From Paenibacillus cymbidii (GTDB taxonomy: Bacteria; Bacillota; Bacilli; Paenibacillales; NBRC-103111): a stretch of DNA of 64,000 nucleotides. Both the position numbers and the translations under genes were made by a program. Position 1 is the first letter of the stretch; each line of letters opens with the position of its first letter. This document shows, one piece after another, positions 1 to 9,287 of the stretch. The notes under the pieces are model-generated. The model was not told the DNA's origin. It saw only the letters and a program-made list of their open reading frames with translations, and did no database searches. The stretch covers positions 87,409-151,408 of the forward strand of contig NZ_SHLX01000024.1 in the NCBI RefSeq assembly GCF_004764705.1, read 5' to 3'.

Positions 1-210
1 ATGTCGCATGACGAGATTGCCGTCATGGCTGCCGAAGGGGAAGCATTCCGTGAAGTGCCGCTAGGCGAGGGCGGCGTGGACTTTGACCGCTATTTTGCCG
101 CATTGTCCGACATCGGGTATAAGGGATATCTGACCATCGAGCGTGAAGTGGGCGATCGTCCGGAGGTTGACATTCGACGGGCTGTTGCGTTTATTAAACA
201 GTACCGTTAA
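1..210 (+). CDS. Sugar phosphate isomerase/epimerase-like protein, C-terminal fragment (5' end outside window)
   Basis: Only the last 69 residues are in the window, so the 5' end is missing and the ATG at base 1 need not be the start. The segment has the features of the end of a xylose-isomerase-like TIM barrel (AP-endonuclease-2 superfamily). A 'VPLGEGGVDF' stretch is followed by 'YFAALSDIGYKGYLTIER', whose Glu-Arg is typical of the last strand and its metal ligand, and then by a final helix ending in 'FIKQYR'. Proteins of this kind isomerise or epimerise sugars or keto-sugars in the cytoplasm and are often in sugar-utilisation operons. Nothing in the fragment allows a substrate to be named. 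A strong terminator lies 34 bases after the stop, so it is the last gene of its operon. Confidence 0.75.
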   Translation: MSHDEIAVMAAEGEAFREVPLGEGGVDFDRYFAALSDIGYKGYLTIEREVGDRPEVDIRRAVAFIKQYR

Positions 211-243
211 TGGTAGACGGCAGACAAAGCGGATAAATACGAG

Positions 244-274
244 AACCTTGAGCGATCAAGGTTTTTTGTTTTTT
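244..274 (+). terminator. Intrinsic terminator after the isomerase/epimerase gene
   Basis: Arms AACCTTGA and TCAAGGTT enclose a GCGA tetraloop and are followed by a T-rich tract. It ends the upstream operon before the SLH gene starts at 373. Confidence 0.85.
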
Positions 275-372
275 ATCCAATTGCACAATTCCTTCCAATG
301 CAGGATAGAAATTTGCTTCATTATGTGGTTATATGAAATCAACTATCTATTTTTGTTGCTTGGAGGAGGATT

Positions 373-3300
373 ATGGAAGTTTTATCGAATCGGAAATGGT
401 GGGTTCTACTGTTCGTTATGGTTACATGCACCATATTGGCCGTGCTGCTTGGCGGAAATAATAACGTGTATGCGTTTTCGGGTGTTGGGGCAGGAACGTC
501 AGGGAGTCCTTATATTATCACGGATCGGAGTCAATTAAACGAAGTGGGAAATGAGTTGACTGCTCACTATCGATTGGGCGGGAATATCGATTTGGCCGGC
601 CCGAACTGGGAACCGATTGGGGAGTGGAACGGCAATCATCCATTCAAAGGCGATTTTGACGGAAACGGATATACGATTTCCAATTTAACCATCGACACCG
701 ATGGTGCCGGTACGAGCAATCTCGGGTTGTTCGGTTATATTTCGGGTGCCGCGATCAGAAATGTCGGACTGGTGAATGTAACTATCGATGCCGCAGACGG
801 CGACTACATCGGCGGGTTGGTCGGATACAGCCAAAATTCCACAATCGAGTATGCGTATGCGACCGGAAATGTAGCCGGCGGCGATTCCATCGGCGGGTTG
901 GCCGGCTATACAGCCGATAATGTCGTTCGCTATTCTTACACGTCTGTCAAAGCAACCGGAACTTCCAAGGTTGGGGGATTGATTGGCGAGAGTGATGGCG
1001 GGACGGTTGAGTACAGTTACTATAATTCGGGTCTGACAGCCGTTTCTGCCGGCGGAACGCCGCTTGCCGAGGCGGATATGAAGGACAGCAGCAAATATGA
1101 CGAACGCTGGTATTTCACCGAAGATGCCGCCGACTTCAGCGAATGGGGCATAATCGAAGGGACAACCTTCCCCATGCATCGCAGAACATTCGACCGCATC
1201 ACGCTGGACACGCTGGAGGTTGCGGTAGGCTCCACTCCGGGCGCCGGCGATCCGGTAGTCTTCGAGCCGGATTTCTCAAGAGGTCAAGCAACCTATTCGG
1301 GGATCGTACCGAATGCCGCGAATAAAGTAACGGTATCTGTGAACGCGCTGGACAGTGTCGCTTCGGTTAATTCCGGGGGCAGCACCGAAACAATCGATTT
1401 GATCGAAGGAGCAAACACGATCCATATCAAGGTTTCGAGCCTTGGTGCGGCGGTCCCGGCTCCATGCGGCAATCCGTGTACGCTGCCGGGCACTTATGAA
1501 CTGGAATACACCCTTCAACTCAACCGGGAGGACGGGAACACCTATCCTCACCATATCTCGACAGCGGAGCAGTTGGCAACGATCGGCACGGGCACCTCGG
1601 ACGGCTACCAATTGAGCGATCGCTACCTGTTGACGAACGATATTGACTTGTCCGCGTATTTAAGCGCATCCGGCGGGGGCTATAACGGCGCCAAAGGATG
1701 GAAACCGATCGGGGACGACGCTCATCCTTTTACCGGAACATTCAACGGGAACGGCCATGTCATTTCAAATTTGTTTATTGACCGCGCAGATGAAGATTAC
1801 ATAGGGTTGTTTGGCGTAGCATCGGGCGTGATCCAAAGTATCGGTCTGCATCGGGTGGAGATTACCGGCAAGAGCAATGTGGGAGGTTTGGTCGGAGAGC
1901 TCCGCGACGGCGGCAGTATTGCGAAAGCTTACACAACCGGAACGGTAACGGCAACCGGTCCGCGAGCGGGCGGTTTGGCGGGGAAATCAGAAGGGGATGT
2001 GACGGAAGCTTATTCCGCCACGGACGTCTTCGGACTTAACGGCTCCGATTCCATCGGAGGACTCATTGGGGAGACGAACAATGCAAACGTGACAGACTCT
2101 TACGCCGCAGGGAATGTAACCTCGTCTGCAAGCTCCGGAGTAGGAGGGTTAATCGGCGCAAGCGCCGGCACGGCAGTAACCGACTCCTTCTGGGATATCG
2201 AAACGAGCCATCAAAGCACTTCGGCCGGAGGGGGTTCAGGCAAACAAACGGCGGAGATGAAATTACAATCGACCTTCACCGGTGCGGGGGTGGACTGGGA
2301 TTATACCACCGCCTGGGCCATGATCGAAGGGACGACATATCCGATGTTCAAACAAGACTACGAAGCTGTGAAGCTGACTAGTTTGAACGTCACGTCTGGC
2401 GGAGCCGTGTTGAATTGGGATCCTGCCGCGTTCGTTGCCGGGCAAGGCTTATATACCATTACATCGAACCGCTATATACAAACCGTACAAATAGCAGCCG
2501 GCCTCGCTGTATTGCAATCGAAGTCCAAAATTGCAGGAACGGAAGCGGCTTCGGCAACGGTCTCCGTGATCCCTGGCGATAACGAGATCGCAATCGAAAC
2601 TACGGACGAGAACGGAATTGCACAAGGTCGGTATAAGCTGAAGCTGCAGGTTCCCGCACCTGAAGCAACCGACATGGATATTCCATCCGACGGTTATTAC
2701 GGAATCGGAAATACGTTGGCGTTCACCGTAAGTTATGAGGGAGATGTGGATGCTCCCGTCGGCACGCCAAGATTGCCGATCGTCATTGGAGAAGGGGCGG
2801 ATTTGACAACGGTTTACGCCGACTACACGGAACAGCCTGCCGGCGAACGGAACAAGCTCGTGTTCAAGTATGTGGTGGAAGAAGGATTTGTCGATACGGA
2901 TGGCATCGGGATCGGAACGGAAATCGATTTGCCGGTTGGCGCCGCTATTACGGCGTCCGGTGTAGACGTTTCGCTGGCTGTACCTGCGGCGGGAACGAAC
3001 AACATAGTCATTGAATCGCGGAAGCCGCAGCTCGACTTGTCGTACAGCCCGACCGGCGCAACCGGCGGTTCGGTCACCGTCAGTGTAACAGCTGCCGTAT
3101 ATGGCGGCGCCAATGCGTTAACCAAGCTGAATTGGCTGCCGGGGAGCCGCGCCGCGGCGGATTTTGCCGGCGGTGTGAGCGGAACCGATCTGATGACGGC
3201 CAGGCAATTCTCGGTCACCGTCAACGGGGTGTATACGGTTTATGCCAAAGATGCTGTCGGCAATGAAGCGGTGCGTGAGATTTCCATTGCCAATATAGCG

Positions 3301-4686
3301 GCGCCTCCATCAGATGAGGATACGGGAGCGAGCGGGAGCGGAAATGGGAACGGGAATGGGAATGGAAGCGGCAATAACCCGCCTCTAACTCCTCCCGAAG
3401 AACAAACGTACGTCATCGATTTACAAGATGGAATCACTGTTCGGATCGATGCTTCCGGCATGGTGAAGGAAACGTTGGCCGATGGAACCGAAATGGAGAA
3501 AATTGCGCTGTCCCCCGAGCTCCTCAAGCAGATCCGGGAAGCGCTGGAAAAAGCGCAGCAACCGTTTGTCACCCTTGCAATCAACGACTCCGTGCAAGTC
3601 GTGCAGGTGCAGTTCTCTGCGGCTTCGCTCGGGAAAATAAAAGATTCCGTTGCCGATGCGGTACTCGAAATCGAATTGAACGACTCCAGTTTCCAACTGC
3701 AAATTCAAGTGCTCGATTTGGAAGCGCTGGCCAAACAACTCGGCGTTGCGATTCAGGATATGCAAGTAAATGTCGTGATCGGCAAGGTGAGCGGACAAGC
3801 GAAGGAGCAGTTGGAGCAAATCGCAGGCAACCAGGGACTGAAGCTGATCGGTCAAGCGGTGAATTATCAAGTGACGGTTACGGCAGGCGATCGGACGATT
3901 GAGGTTAGCGATTTTGGCAGTACGTATCTGGTCCGGGCAATCGTGCTTGACGATGGATTGTCGAACAAGAATATCGTTGCCGTACTTTATGACCCGGCAA
4001 CCCGGACGTTGTCCTTCGTTCCTGCCGTGATGGCCACGAGGGGAGACGGGCAGAAGGAAGTATCGATGAAGGTTCCACATAACAGCATTTATGCGATTAT
4101 GGAAGCGGAGAAGAAGACATTCCCCGACCTGAACGGCCATTGGGCGAAAAGCGACGTGGAGCTGCTCGCATCCAAGCTGATTATAAACGGAAGGTCCGAA
4201 ACCGAATTTGCTCCCGACGACAGCATTACACGAGCCGAATTTACAGCGCTGATGGTACGCGCCTTGGGGCTAAAGCTGGACGGAAAGAGCGAAAATACGA
4301 AATTTCAGGACGTAACTGCCGATAGCTGGTATGCTCCCGCTATCGAGGCAGGGGTGAAAGCGGGATTAATCGACGGGATTTCGGAGAATCGTTTTGCGCC
4401 GGCCAGCATGATCACCAGAGAACAGATGGTGGTGATCATCGCGAATGCCTTGTCAATCGCCGGCAAACCGCAAATGGACGACAACGAGGCAACGAAATTC
4501 CTTGCTCCGTTTGACGACCAGCCAGGCATCTCCATCTGGGCAAAAACGGCGATGGCACAATCCGTAGCGGCGGGCATTATACAGGGAATATCGGAAAACA
4601 CGCTGGCGCCGGCCAAACAAGCAACAAGAGCGCAAGCTGCCGTCATGTTGAAGCGATTCCTGCTGGCGGTCGAATTTATGGATTGA
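373..4686 (+). CDS. SLH-domain surface protein with GLUG motifs (1437 aa)
   Basis: A secreted protein anchored to the cell wall. The start is fixed by GGAGGAGG at 362-369. Residues 9-28 form a hydrophobic export signal. Two blocks of GLUG-type repeats ('GGLVGYS...AYATGNV', 'GGLIGES...YSYYNSG') lie at about 147-218 and 480-610, each after a 'FKGDFDGNGYTISNLTI'-like beta-helix segment. Such repeats build parallel beta structures in adhesins and IgA-protease-like proteins. Beta-sandwich-like segments follow, then a Gly-Asn-rich linker at about 990-1002. The C-terminus has three SLH motifs (about 1250-1432; 'FPDLNGHWAKSDVELLASK', 'FQDVTADSWYAPAIEAGVKAG', 'ISIWAKTAMAQSVAAG') that bind pyruvylated wall polysaccharide. 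It is a single-gene unit with its own terminator. The ligand or enzymatic role is unknown. Confidence 0.9.
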   Translation: MEVLSNRKWWVLLFVMVTCTILAVLLGGNNNVYAFSGVGAGTSGSPYIITDRSQLNEVGNELTAHYRLGGNIDLAGPNWEPIGEWNGNHPFKGDFDGNGYTISNLTIDTDGAGTSNLGLFGYISGAAIRNVGLVNVTIDAADGDYIGGLVGYSQNSTIEYAYATGNVAGGDSIGGLAGYTADNVVRYSYTSVKATGTSKVGGLIGESDGGTVEYSYYNSGLTAVSAGGTPLAEADMKDSSKYDERWYFTEDAADFSEWGIIEGTTFPMHRRTFDRITLDTLEVAVGSTPGAGDPVVFEPDFSRGQATYSGIVPNAANKVTVSVNALDSVASVNSGGSTETIDLIEGANTIHIKVSSLGAAVPAPCGNPCTLPGTYELEYTLQLNREDGNTYPHHISTAEQLATIGTGTSDGYQLSDRYLLTNDIDLSAYLSASGGGYNGAKGWKPIGDDAHPFTGTFNGNGHVISNLFIDRADEDYIGLFGVASGVIQSIGLHRVEITGKSNVGGLVGELRDGGSIAKAYTTGTVTATGPRAGGLAGKSEGDVTEAYSATDVFGLNGSDSIGGLIGETNNANVTDSYAAGNVTSSASSGVGGLIGASAGTAVTDSFWDIETSHQSTSAGGGSGKQTAEMKLQSTFTGAGVDWDYTTAWAMIEGTTYPMFKQDYEAVKLTSLNVTSGGAVLNWDPAAFVAGQGLYTITSNRYIQTVQIAAGLAVLQSKSKIAGTEAASATVSVIPGDNEIAIETTDENGIAQGRYKLKLQVPAPEATDMDIPSDGYYGIGNTLAFTVSYEGDVDAPVGTPRLPIVIGEGADLTTVYADYTEQPAGERNKLVFKYVVEEGFVDTDGIGIGTEIDLPVGAAITASGVDVSLAVPAAGTNNIVIESRKPQLDLSYSPTGATGGSVTVSVTAAVYGGANALTKLNWLPGSRAAADFAGGVSGTDLMTARQFSVTVNGVYTVYAKDAVGNEAVREISIANIAAPPSDEDTGASGSGNGNGNGNGSGNNPPLTPPEEQTYVIDLQDGITVRIDASGMVKETLADGTEMEKIALSPELLKQIREALEKAQQPFVTLAINDSVQVVQVQFSAASLGKIKDSVADAVLEIELNDSSFQLQIQVLDLEALAKQLGVAIQDMQVNVVIGKVSGQAKEQLEQIAGNQGLKLIGQAVNYQVTVTAGDRTIEVSDFGSTYLVRAIVLDDGLSNKNIVAVLYDPATRTLSFVPAVMATRGDGQKEVSMKVPHNSIYAIMEAEKKTFPDLNGHWAKSDVELLASKLIINGRSETEFAPDDSITRAEFTALMVRALGLKLDGKSENTKFQDVTADSWYAPAIEAGVKAGLIDGISENRFAPASMITREQMVVIIANALSIAGKPQMDDNEATKFLAPFDDQPGISIWAKTAMAQSVAAGIIQGISENTLAPAKQATRAQAAVMLKRFLLAVEFMD

Positions 4687-4774
4687 TGAATTAAGCGGCC
4701 GGAGCGAAGCGGGTACTTGGGTGCCCGGCAAATAAATCGGAATAGGCTGCACAGCTGGCGTCACTTTGTGGCGG

Positions 4775-4802
4775 AAAGCCCAACCGCAAGGTTGGGCTTT
4801 TG
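4775..4802 (+). terminator. Intrinsic terminator of the GLUG/SLH gene
   Basis: An 11-bp perfect stem (AAAGCCCAACC and GGTTGGGCTTT) with a GCAA loop and a short T run lies 89 bases after the stop at 4686. Confidence 0.88.
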
Positions 4803-4877
4803 CATCGTTGGATCATGAGGCGAGGGACGGAACTCACAGACCTTATTACGATCATAATTGGACGTATGGCAGACCTA

Positions 4878-4954
4878 AGGGAACCAGGTGCCGTTATTAG
4901 CTCATATTGGCAGCAATTTTGCTCGAACTACACGCAATAACGGCACTCCCTTCC
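4878..4954. repeat. Palindromic intergenic element (GGTGCCGTTATT / AATAACGGCACT)
   Basis: In the 338-base gap between the SLH gene and the minus-strand gene at 5025, the arms GGTGCCGTTATT (4887-4898) and AATAACGGCACT (4936-4947) pair over 11-12 bases. Outer bases GGAA and TTCC extend the stem. A CCGTTATT core also occurs at 14966-15035. It looks like a short interspersed palindromic repeat. No coding potential was seen here. Confidence 0.5.
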
Positions 4955-5024
4955 GTTAGCGATCAGTAGTGACTGTTTTCGGCCGAATAACGCCTCTCAG
5001 TTCCGTAAGCTAAGCGCTCTTTCT

Positions 5025-5510
5025 TCATTTCCACTGAATATCTAATCGGTTCTTAAGCTGATACGTTCGAAATCGTAAATTTCCTCCAACCACTGCCAGA
5101 TGGTCTTTCTTAACCAGCTCATGCAGCACATTTCGAGCATAACGATCGGTCACATAAAGATGCTTCGCAAGCTCCATTGGCGTAAACGGCCTCAGAAGCC
5201 GTCGCGCGTATCGCACCGTCTCGGCTTCCATAAAGTTCAGCGGCGCATCCAAATCGATGGATATGAACTTTCCAATGAAAGACAAGATCAATTGTTTGCA
5301 AAATTCCGGTTCTTCACGGATCGACAAATAGGCTATGGGTAAATAAATCCAATCATCGAGCGTCAACAAACTTTGTCTGCGGCACAAGTCTTTGAATCGA
5401 CGCGTGTCCACATCTCTGGCGTGCGAGCGGTAATCATGAATTTCAATGTCGCCCTTGACATCGCCGCCCGGCAAAAACGCCAAATCCAGATACCGGTATC
5501 CATGTCTCAT
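5025..5510 (-). CDS. Probable N-terminally truncated nuclease-fold/winged-helix DNA-binding protein (161 aa)
   Basis: The first half ('GYRYLDLAFLPGG...GDIEIHDYRSHARDVDTRRFKDLCRRQSLLTLDDWIYLPIAYLSI') resembles the core of a restriction-endonuclease-like (Vsr/DUF559-type) fold: a hydrophobic strand with Asp, then an E-I-H strand, then a helix. The second half ('PFTPMELAKHLYVTDRYARNVLHELVKKDHLAVVGG') is a winged-helix-like segment. From memory, Paenibacillus homologues carry about 60-70 more residues before 'YRYLDLA'; they are absent here and the only upstream sequence is AT-rich intergenic DNA. The start context is weak (AAAGAAT). I infer a 5'-truncated copy that may be non-functional. Function is unknown. 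Confidence 0.55.
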   Translation of the reverse strand: MRHGYRYLDLAFLPGGDVKGDIEIHDYRSHARDVDTRRFKDLCRRQSLLTLDDWIYLPIAYLSIREEPEFCKQLILSFIGKFISIDLDAPLNFMEAETVRYARRLLRPFTPMELAKHLYVTDRYARNVLHELVKKDHLAVVGGNLRFRTYQLKNRLDIQWK

Positions 5511-5549
5511 ATTCTTTCATAAACATGATACCTGATAGCCCCTTTTCTC

Positions 5550-5592
5550 CAAAAATAGAAAAACCGCCTCGATACATAAAGTATCGAAGCGG
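5550..5592 (-). terminator. Intrinsic terminator of the minus-strand Ig/Fn3/SLH gene
   Basis: On the minus strand the arms CCGCTTCGATAC and GTATCGAGGCGG form a long stem followed by TTTTTCTATTTTT. It lies about 65 bases beyond the stop codon at 5659. Confidence 0.85.
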
Positions 5593-5658
5593 CATGTGCT
5601 TCATGACCGTTTCCCTAAATATAGCATAGAGACTTCCCCGGTATCAAGAACTGCGTCA

Positions 5659-8622
5659 TTAGATCAAATCCGACTTTTTCAACAGGCGATAGACGAGCGT
5701 CGCAGCCTCGGCTTTGGTCAAGTATGCTTTTGGCGCCAGCGACGCGCCCCTTCCCTCAACGATGCCCGATTGCACATTATCGGCAATGCTGCTTTGCGCC
5801 CAAGCGGATGCCTCGGCCGCATCGACGAACGGCTGGAGTGTCGCTTCCGCCGCGGAGGAAAGCTGAGTCTTCAGATTGGTTATCATCATGGCATTTGCAA
5901 TGATAACCATCGCTTGCTCGCGTGTAATCTTCTCATCAGGCCGGAACGTGCCGTCCTCGAAGCCATTGATCAGCTTGTAGGCATATGCCGTGCTGATCTT
6001 GCTGCCGTACGAATCCGCGGCATTGACATCGGAGAATGGAATGGATCCTGTTTCCAGTTTCAATCCCAACCCGCGTATGACGATGTTCGTAAATTCGGCG
6101 CGGGTAATGTCCGTTTGCGGCTGAATCAGGTCGTTGCCGGCCCCTTCGATTACCATACGCGATCCCATGTCGTTCACGATATCCTGGGCCCAGTGACCGA
6201 CGACATCGCTATACGCGATCGGATGCCAAATAACCGAGTACGCGCTATTGGTCGTGCTTTTCATCTGCGCGTAATACTTGCCGTCGATCAGCACCACTTT
6301 GGTCGGAATATGACGAACGGTTCCGTCCGGATCGATCACGACTCCCGTCGTAATTTTGGTTGGATCGATATCGTCCGGCAACGCAATCGAACGTTCCACG
6401 TAAGTGTCGAACTTCGAGATTTCGATCGGCTTGTCGTTATACGTTGCCCGTATCGTAAATTCAACCGAAGGTACGACAATCGTGAACGATCCGCCGTTTG
6501 CTGCATCCTCGATCAGCTTTACCGTTTCGGCTGCAGGCACGGCGATTTCAATCTGGATCTTGATGTCTTTTAAATCCACGGTTTGACCAAGCTGCTCCGA
6601 AACCGCCGCGATATTGATTTGCCGGGCTGGAATCGTGTAGGCAGCCTGCTCGGTTTGAAATTGGATAACGGATTGATTGGCTTCCATCGTTTTGACCATT
6701 TCGCCGTTCAGTTCGCCAATGACGACATCGGACTTCGCACGAACCGGAATGGTGACGGCTGCGCCCTTGCCTTCGGCAGTCAACCTTTCCTCCAGCTTTT
6801 GCTGGTCAATGACGACAGTGGTGACTTTTTTGCCGTTCACTTCGGATGTCGTTGCCGTTCCCGCGTTATCCACCTTGCCGTTCACAATAACGCCAACTTC
6901 TGCGTTCTCTTGTCCCGGTGCGGGCGATGCGGACGGTGAAGGCGACGGCGACGGTGAAGGCGACGGTGAAGGCGACGGTGACGGTGTCTCCACCGGGTCG
7001 GGGCTCGGCGCCTCGGGGACGACGGCATTGGAGACGTCGGAGGCAGTACCCTCGCCGACGCCATTAATCGCTTTTACCGTAAACGTATAACTTGTCCCGT
7101 TGCTCAGGCCGTTAACCGTAATCGGGCTTGCGGTTCCCGTGGCGGTATGGTTTCCCGACGAATCCGATACCTTGTATCCCGTGATCGCGCTTCCGCCGTT
7201 ATTGGTCGGGGCCGTAAACGAAACGGTTGCCTGTCCGTCGCCGGCAGCCGCCGCAACATTCGTCGGTTTGGCCGGTACCGTTTGCGGAATGACGCTGACT
7301 TCGTCGGAGTTTGAGCTGACCCCGCCCAAGTTGGCTGCCTGGACGACAAAGTAGTAGGTCGAGCCGTTCGTTAATCCTCCCAAGGTGTAAACGTTGTTAT
7401 TGTACGATACGGCAGCCGGCGTGTCCGTGTATTGCCCAGCTTCGGTTGCCTTGTAAATGTTGTAGTACGTAGCGCCCGTTACCGAGTCCCAGTTCAGGGT
7501 TACTCTCCTATTGCCTTTTGCGGCAGCGAGATGCTGCGGCGTGACGGGCGGATCCGGCAACAGGATCGTCACTTTGACGATGTCGCTCGGAACCGATGTC
7601 GTTGTATTCCCCGGCGCGTTGTCGTCTCTGTTCGTCACCAAGCAATAGTAGTAAGCCTCTTCCAAATTCTGATTCTGTATGGTTAGCGTAGCGTTGGTCG
7701 CGCCCATAACAAAGGCGCCGCCGCTAAGACTGTTTTCCAGATTCCTTATCCATTGATAGGACAAGACTCCGCTTGTGCTGCTGGCCTCGACATGTAAGGT
7801 GATTTGTTCTCCCACTTTTTTCGTTATGGCCACCGGTTGTACGCTAATGTTCGGCGTTGCGGCATTATCAAGCGAGTTCACGGTTATCTGGGCCGACCGG
7901 CTCGTAGCCGTAGCCGTCGTCTGACCTGTTGCGCTCGGATCCGTATTGGTTATGATGCAGTAGAAATAAACGGTGCCCGGACCCTGGCTCGCAATCGTGA
8001 TCGTTCCGGTCGATTGCGAAGAGCCGTAAGCGAACGTATTGGTACCGTCGTATCTGTACCATTGGTAAGTCAGATTGGTTCCGCCGCTGGCTGTTACGCT
8101 TAACTGGAATGAAGTTCCTTCATCCACCATTTTATCTCCCGGCTCCGTATCAATATGCGGCGTTTCCGCATTCGTTCCCGGGATCACGGTAATGACCGCC
8201 GTTTCGCTCGTTACCGAAGCCGTTTTTACGTCTGAACCGTCGGTGACTGTATTCGTGATTACGCAGTAGTAGCTCACTTCACCCACGCCCAGGCCCGGAA
8301 TAGTAAGCGAATTGTCGGCCCGCGGGCCGCCCAAAGCGACTGTTCCCGAACTGTTGTCGGTTTTGTACCATTGGTAGCTCAGGACAGCGCCGTCGCTATC
8401 CGTCAAGTCTTCGATCGTTACACTTAATGTGAACGGTTTAAGCTCATATACGGTTTTACTCACCGGCTGCACGGTGATTACCGGTGTTTCCGCATCCCCG
8501 GGCAGCGCATATGCGCTCTGAGCGAACGGAAAGAGAGACGACGACACGGATGAAACAATCAAAACAAACATGATGACGAGTTTAAGGGCGATGGTTTTTC
8601 GCATGTAATGATTTTCAGGCAT
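5659..8622 (-). CDS. SLH-domain surface protein with Ig-like and fibronectin type III domains (987 aa)
   Basis: A secreted, wall-anchored protein. I chose the start at 8622 because AGAAGGTG lies just before this ATG and the signal peptide follows directly ('MRKTIALKLVIMFVLIVSSVSSS'); in-frame ATGs extend to 8685. Three Ig-like domains follow, each with a 'YQW' core and a 'YYC' or 'YFC' motif ('VLSYQWYKTD...VSYYCVITN'), at about residues 45-350. Two Fn3 domains come next (about 355-535, 'TPQHLAAAKGNRRVTLNWDSV', 'KPTNVAAAAGDGQATVSF'). A Pro-Ser linker (about 537-565) leads to a 230-residue region of unknown function and three C-terminal SLH motifs (about 806-985). The (Ser-Pro)n linker is encoded by a short tandem repeat. 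Probably structural or adhesive; the ligand is unknown. Confidence 0.9.
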   Translation of the reverse strand: MPENHYMRKTIALKLVIMFVLIVSSVSSSLFPFAQSAYALPGDAETPVITVQPVSKTVYELKPFTLSVTIEDLTDSDGAVLSYQWYKTDNSSGTVALGGPRADNSLTIPGLGVGEVSYYCVITNTVTDGSDVKTASVTSETAVITVIPGTNAETPHIDTEPGDKMVDEGTSFQLSVTASGGTNLTYQWYRYDGTNTFAYGSSQSTGTITIASQGPGTVYFYCIITNTDPSATGQTTATATSRSAQITVNSLDNAATPNISVQPVAITKKVGEQITLHVEASSTSGVLSYQWIRNLENSLSGGAFVMGATNATLTIQNQNLEEAYYYCLVTNRDDNAPGNTTTSVPSDIVKVTILLPDPPVTPQHLAAAKGNRRVTLNWDSVTGATYYNIYKATEAGQYTDTPAAVSYNNNVYTLGGLTNGSTYYFVVQAANLGGVSSNSDEVSVIPQTVPAKPTNVAAAAGDGQATVSFTAPTNNGGSAITGYKVSDSSGNHTATGTASPITVNGLSNGTSYTFTVKAINGVGEGTASDVSNAVVPEAPSPDPVETPSPSPSPSPSPSPSPSPSASPAPGQENAEVGVIVNGKVDNAGTATTSEVNGKKVTTVVIDQQKLEERLTAEGKGAAVTIPVRAKSDVVIGELNGEMVKTMEANQSVIQFQTEQAAYTIPARQINIAAVSEQLGQTVDLKDIKIQIEIAVPAAETVKLIEDAANGGSFTIVVPSVEFTIRATYNDKPIEISKFDTYVERSIALPDDIDPTKITTGVVIDPDGTVRHIPTKVVLIDGKYYAQMKSTTNSAYSVIWHPIAYSDVVGHWAQDIVNDMGSRMVIEGAGNDLIQPQTDITRAEFTNIVIRGLGLKLETGSIPFSDVNAADSYGSKISTAYAYKLINGFEDGTFRPDEKITREQAMVIIANAMMITNLKTQLSSAAEATLQPFVDAAEASAWAQSSIADNVQSGIVEGRGASLAPKAYLTKAEAATLVYRLLKKSDLI

Positions 8623-8971
8623 CGGTGCACCTTCTTTCTTGTTGTGTTCCTTCAATTCCATTTTCACATTCAAATGGAAGTACAAGGTTTGTTAATCATT
8701 ATTACCCCATCATTGCAGTCTTGTGGCATCCAAATCACTTCCGCAGTATTGGAGCAGGTTTCCTCCCAGACTCAAGAATAACCTAAATGGTGGACGAGTC
8801 ATAGACCAATCCCGATATTTCGACAAAATTTTCGCGTTTATAGGTATAAAGGCTCTAGGCATCTTAATCAGTAACAAGAGCGGATTGTTGCACATACGTT
8901 GTGGTATCGGTTGTCGTGTACCGGTAGAAGATTCATGGCCTTCCGACAATAATCATAACGGAGGAATAGAA
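8623..8971. other. Divergent intergenic region upstream of the SLH gene and the TOMM precursor
   Basis: This 349-base gap must hold the promoters of the minus-strand SLH gene and of the plus-strand precursor gene. The best plus-strand sigma-A candidate is TATAAA at 8845-8850 with TCGACA at 8820-8825, but the 19-base spacing is long. GCAGGTTT at 8755-8762 with GAAT at 8777-8780 loosely resembles a sigma-H site. Neither is convincing. No gene or repeat was seen. Confidence 0.3.
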
Positions 8972-9265
8972 ATGAACGACTTCAGGAACCAGATTCAGAA
9001 TTTGGAGTTTTCCGACATGCAGGCTGGTCAGGCAATGCCATTCAACGCGCAGGATCAGCAAAATGCCGATCCGTCCCGCTTATGCGTCGGATTTTGCGTG
9101 GGTGTTTGTTTTTTCCAATGTTTTAACTGCAATTGCAGCTGTAGTTGCAGTTGCAGTTGTAGCTGCAGTTGTAGCTGCAGCTGCAGTTGCAGTTGCAGCT
9201 GCAGTTGCAGTTGCGTTCGTTGTCACAATTGTTTTAATTGCCATACTGGCGCACGTTGCCGCTAG
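8972..9265 (+). CDS. Heterocycloanthracin/sonorensin-type TOMM bacteriocin precursor (97 aa)
   Basis: A ribosomal peptide substrate for the adjacent azole-forming enzymes. The ATG at 8972 has GGAGG at 8960-8964; a longer in-frame reading from 8723 lacks this. Residues 1-37 form a leader without Cys ('MNDFRNQIQNLEFSDMQAG...DPSRL'), like the Asp/Asn-rich leaders of heterocycloanthracin precursors. The core (38-97) has Cys at 38, 42, 46, 50, 53 and 55, then thirteen Ser-Cys dipeptides (56-81), then Cys 84, 87, 90 and 96. That is 23 Cys and 13 Ser that could become thiazol(in)es and oxazol(in)es. The Ser-Cys run is encoded by an AGY-TGY hexanucleotide array (about 9134-9211). The gene is followed at once by an intrinsic terminator, as is common for highly expressed precursors. 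Whether the product is antibacterial is not shown by the sequence. Confidence 0.88.
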   Translation: MNDFRNQIQNLEFSDMQAGQAMPFNAQDQQNADPSRLCVGFCVGVCFFQCFNCNCSCSCSCSCSCSCSCSCSCSCSCSCSCVRCHNCFNCHTGARCR

Positions 9266-9287
9266 CAGCCGGCATATGCCGGAACAG

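Noticed and set aside
6930..7010. Short GGCGAC/GGTGAA tandem repeat
   Set aside because: It encodes the Ser-Pro linker of the minus-strand SLH protein and needs no other explanation.
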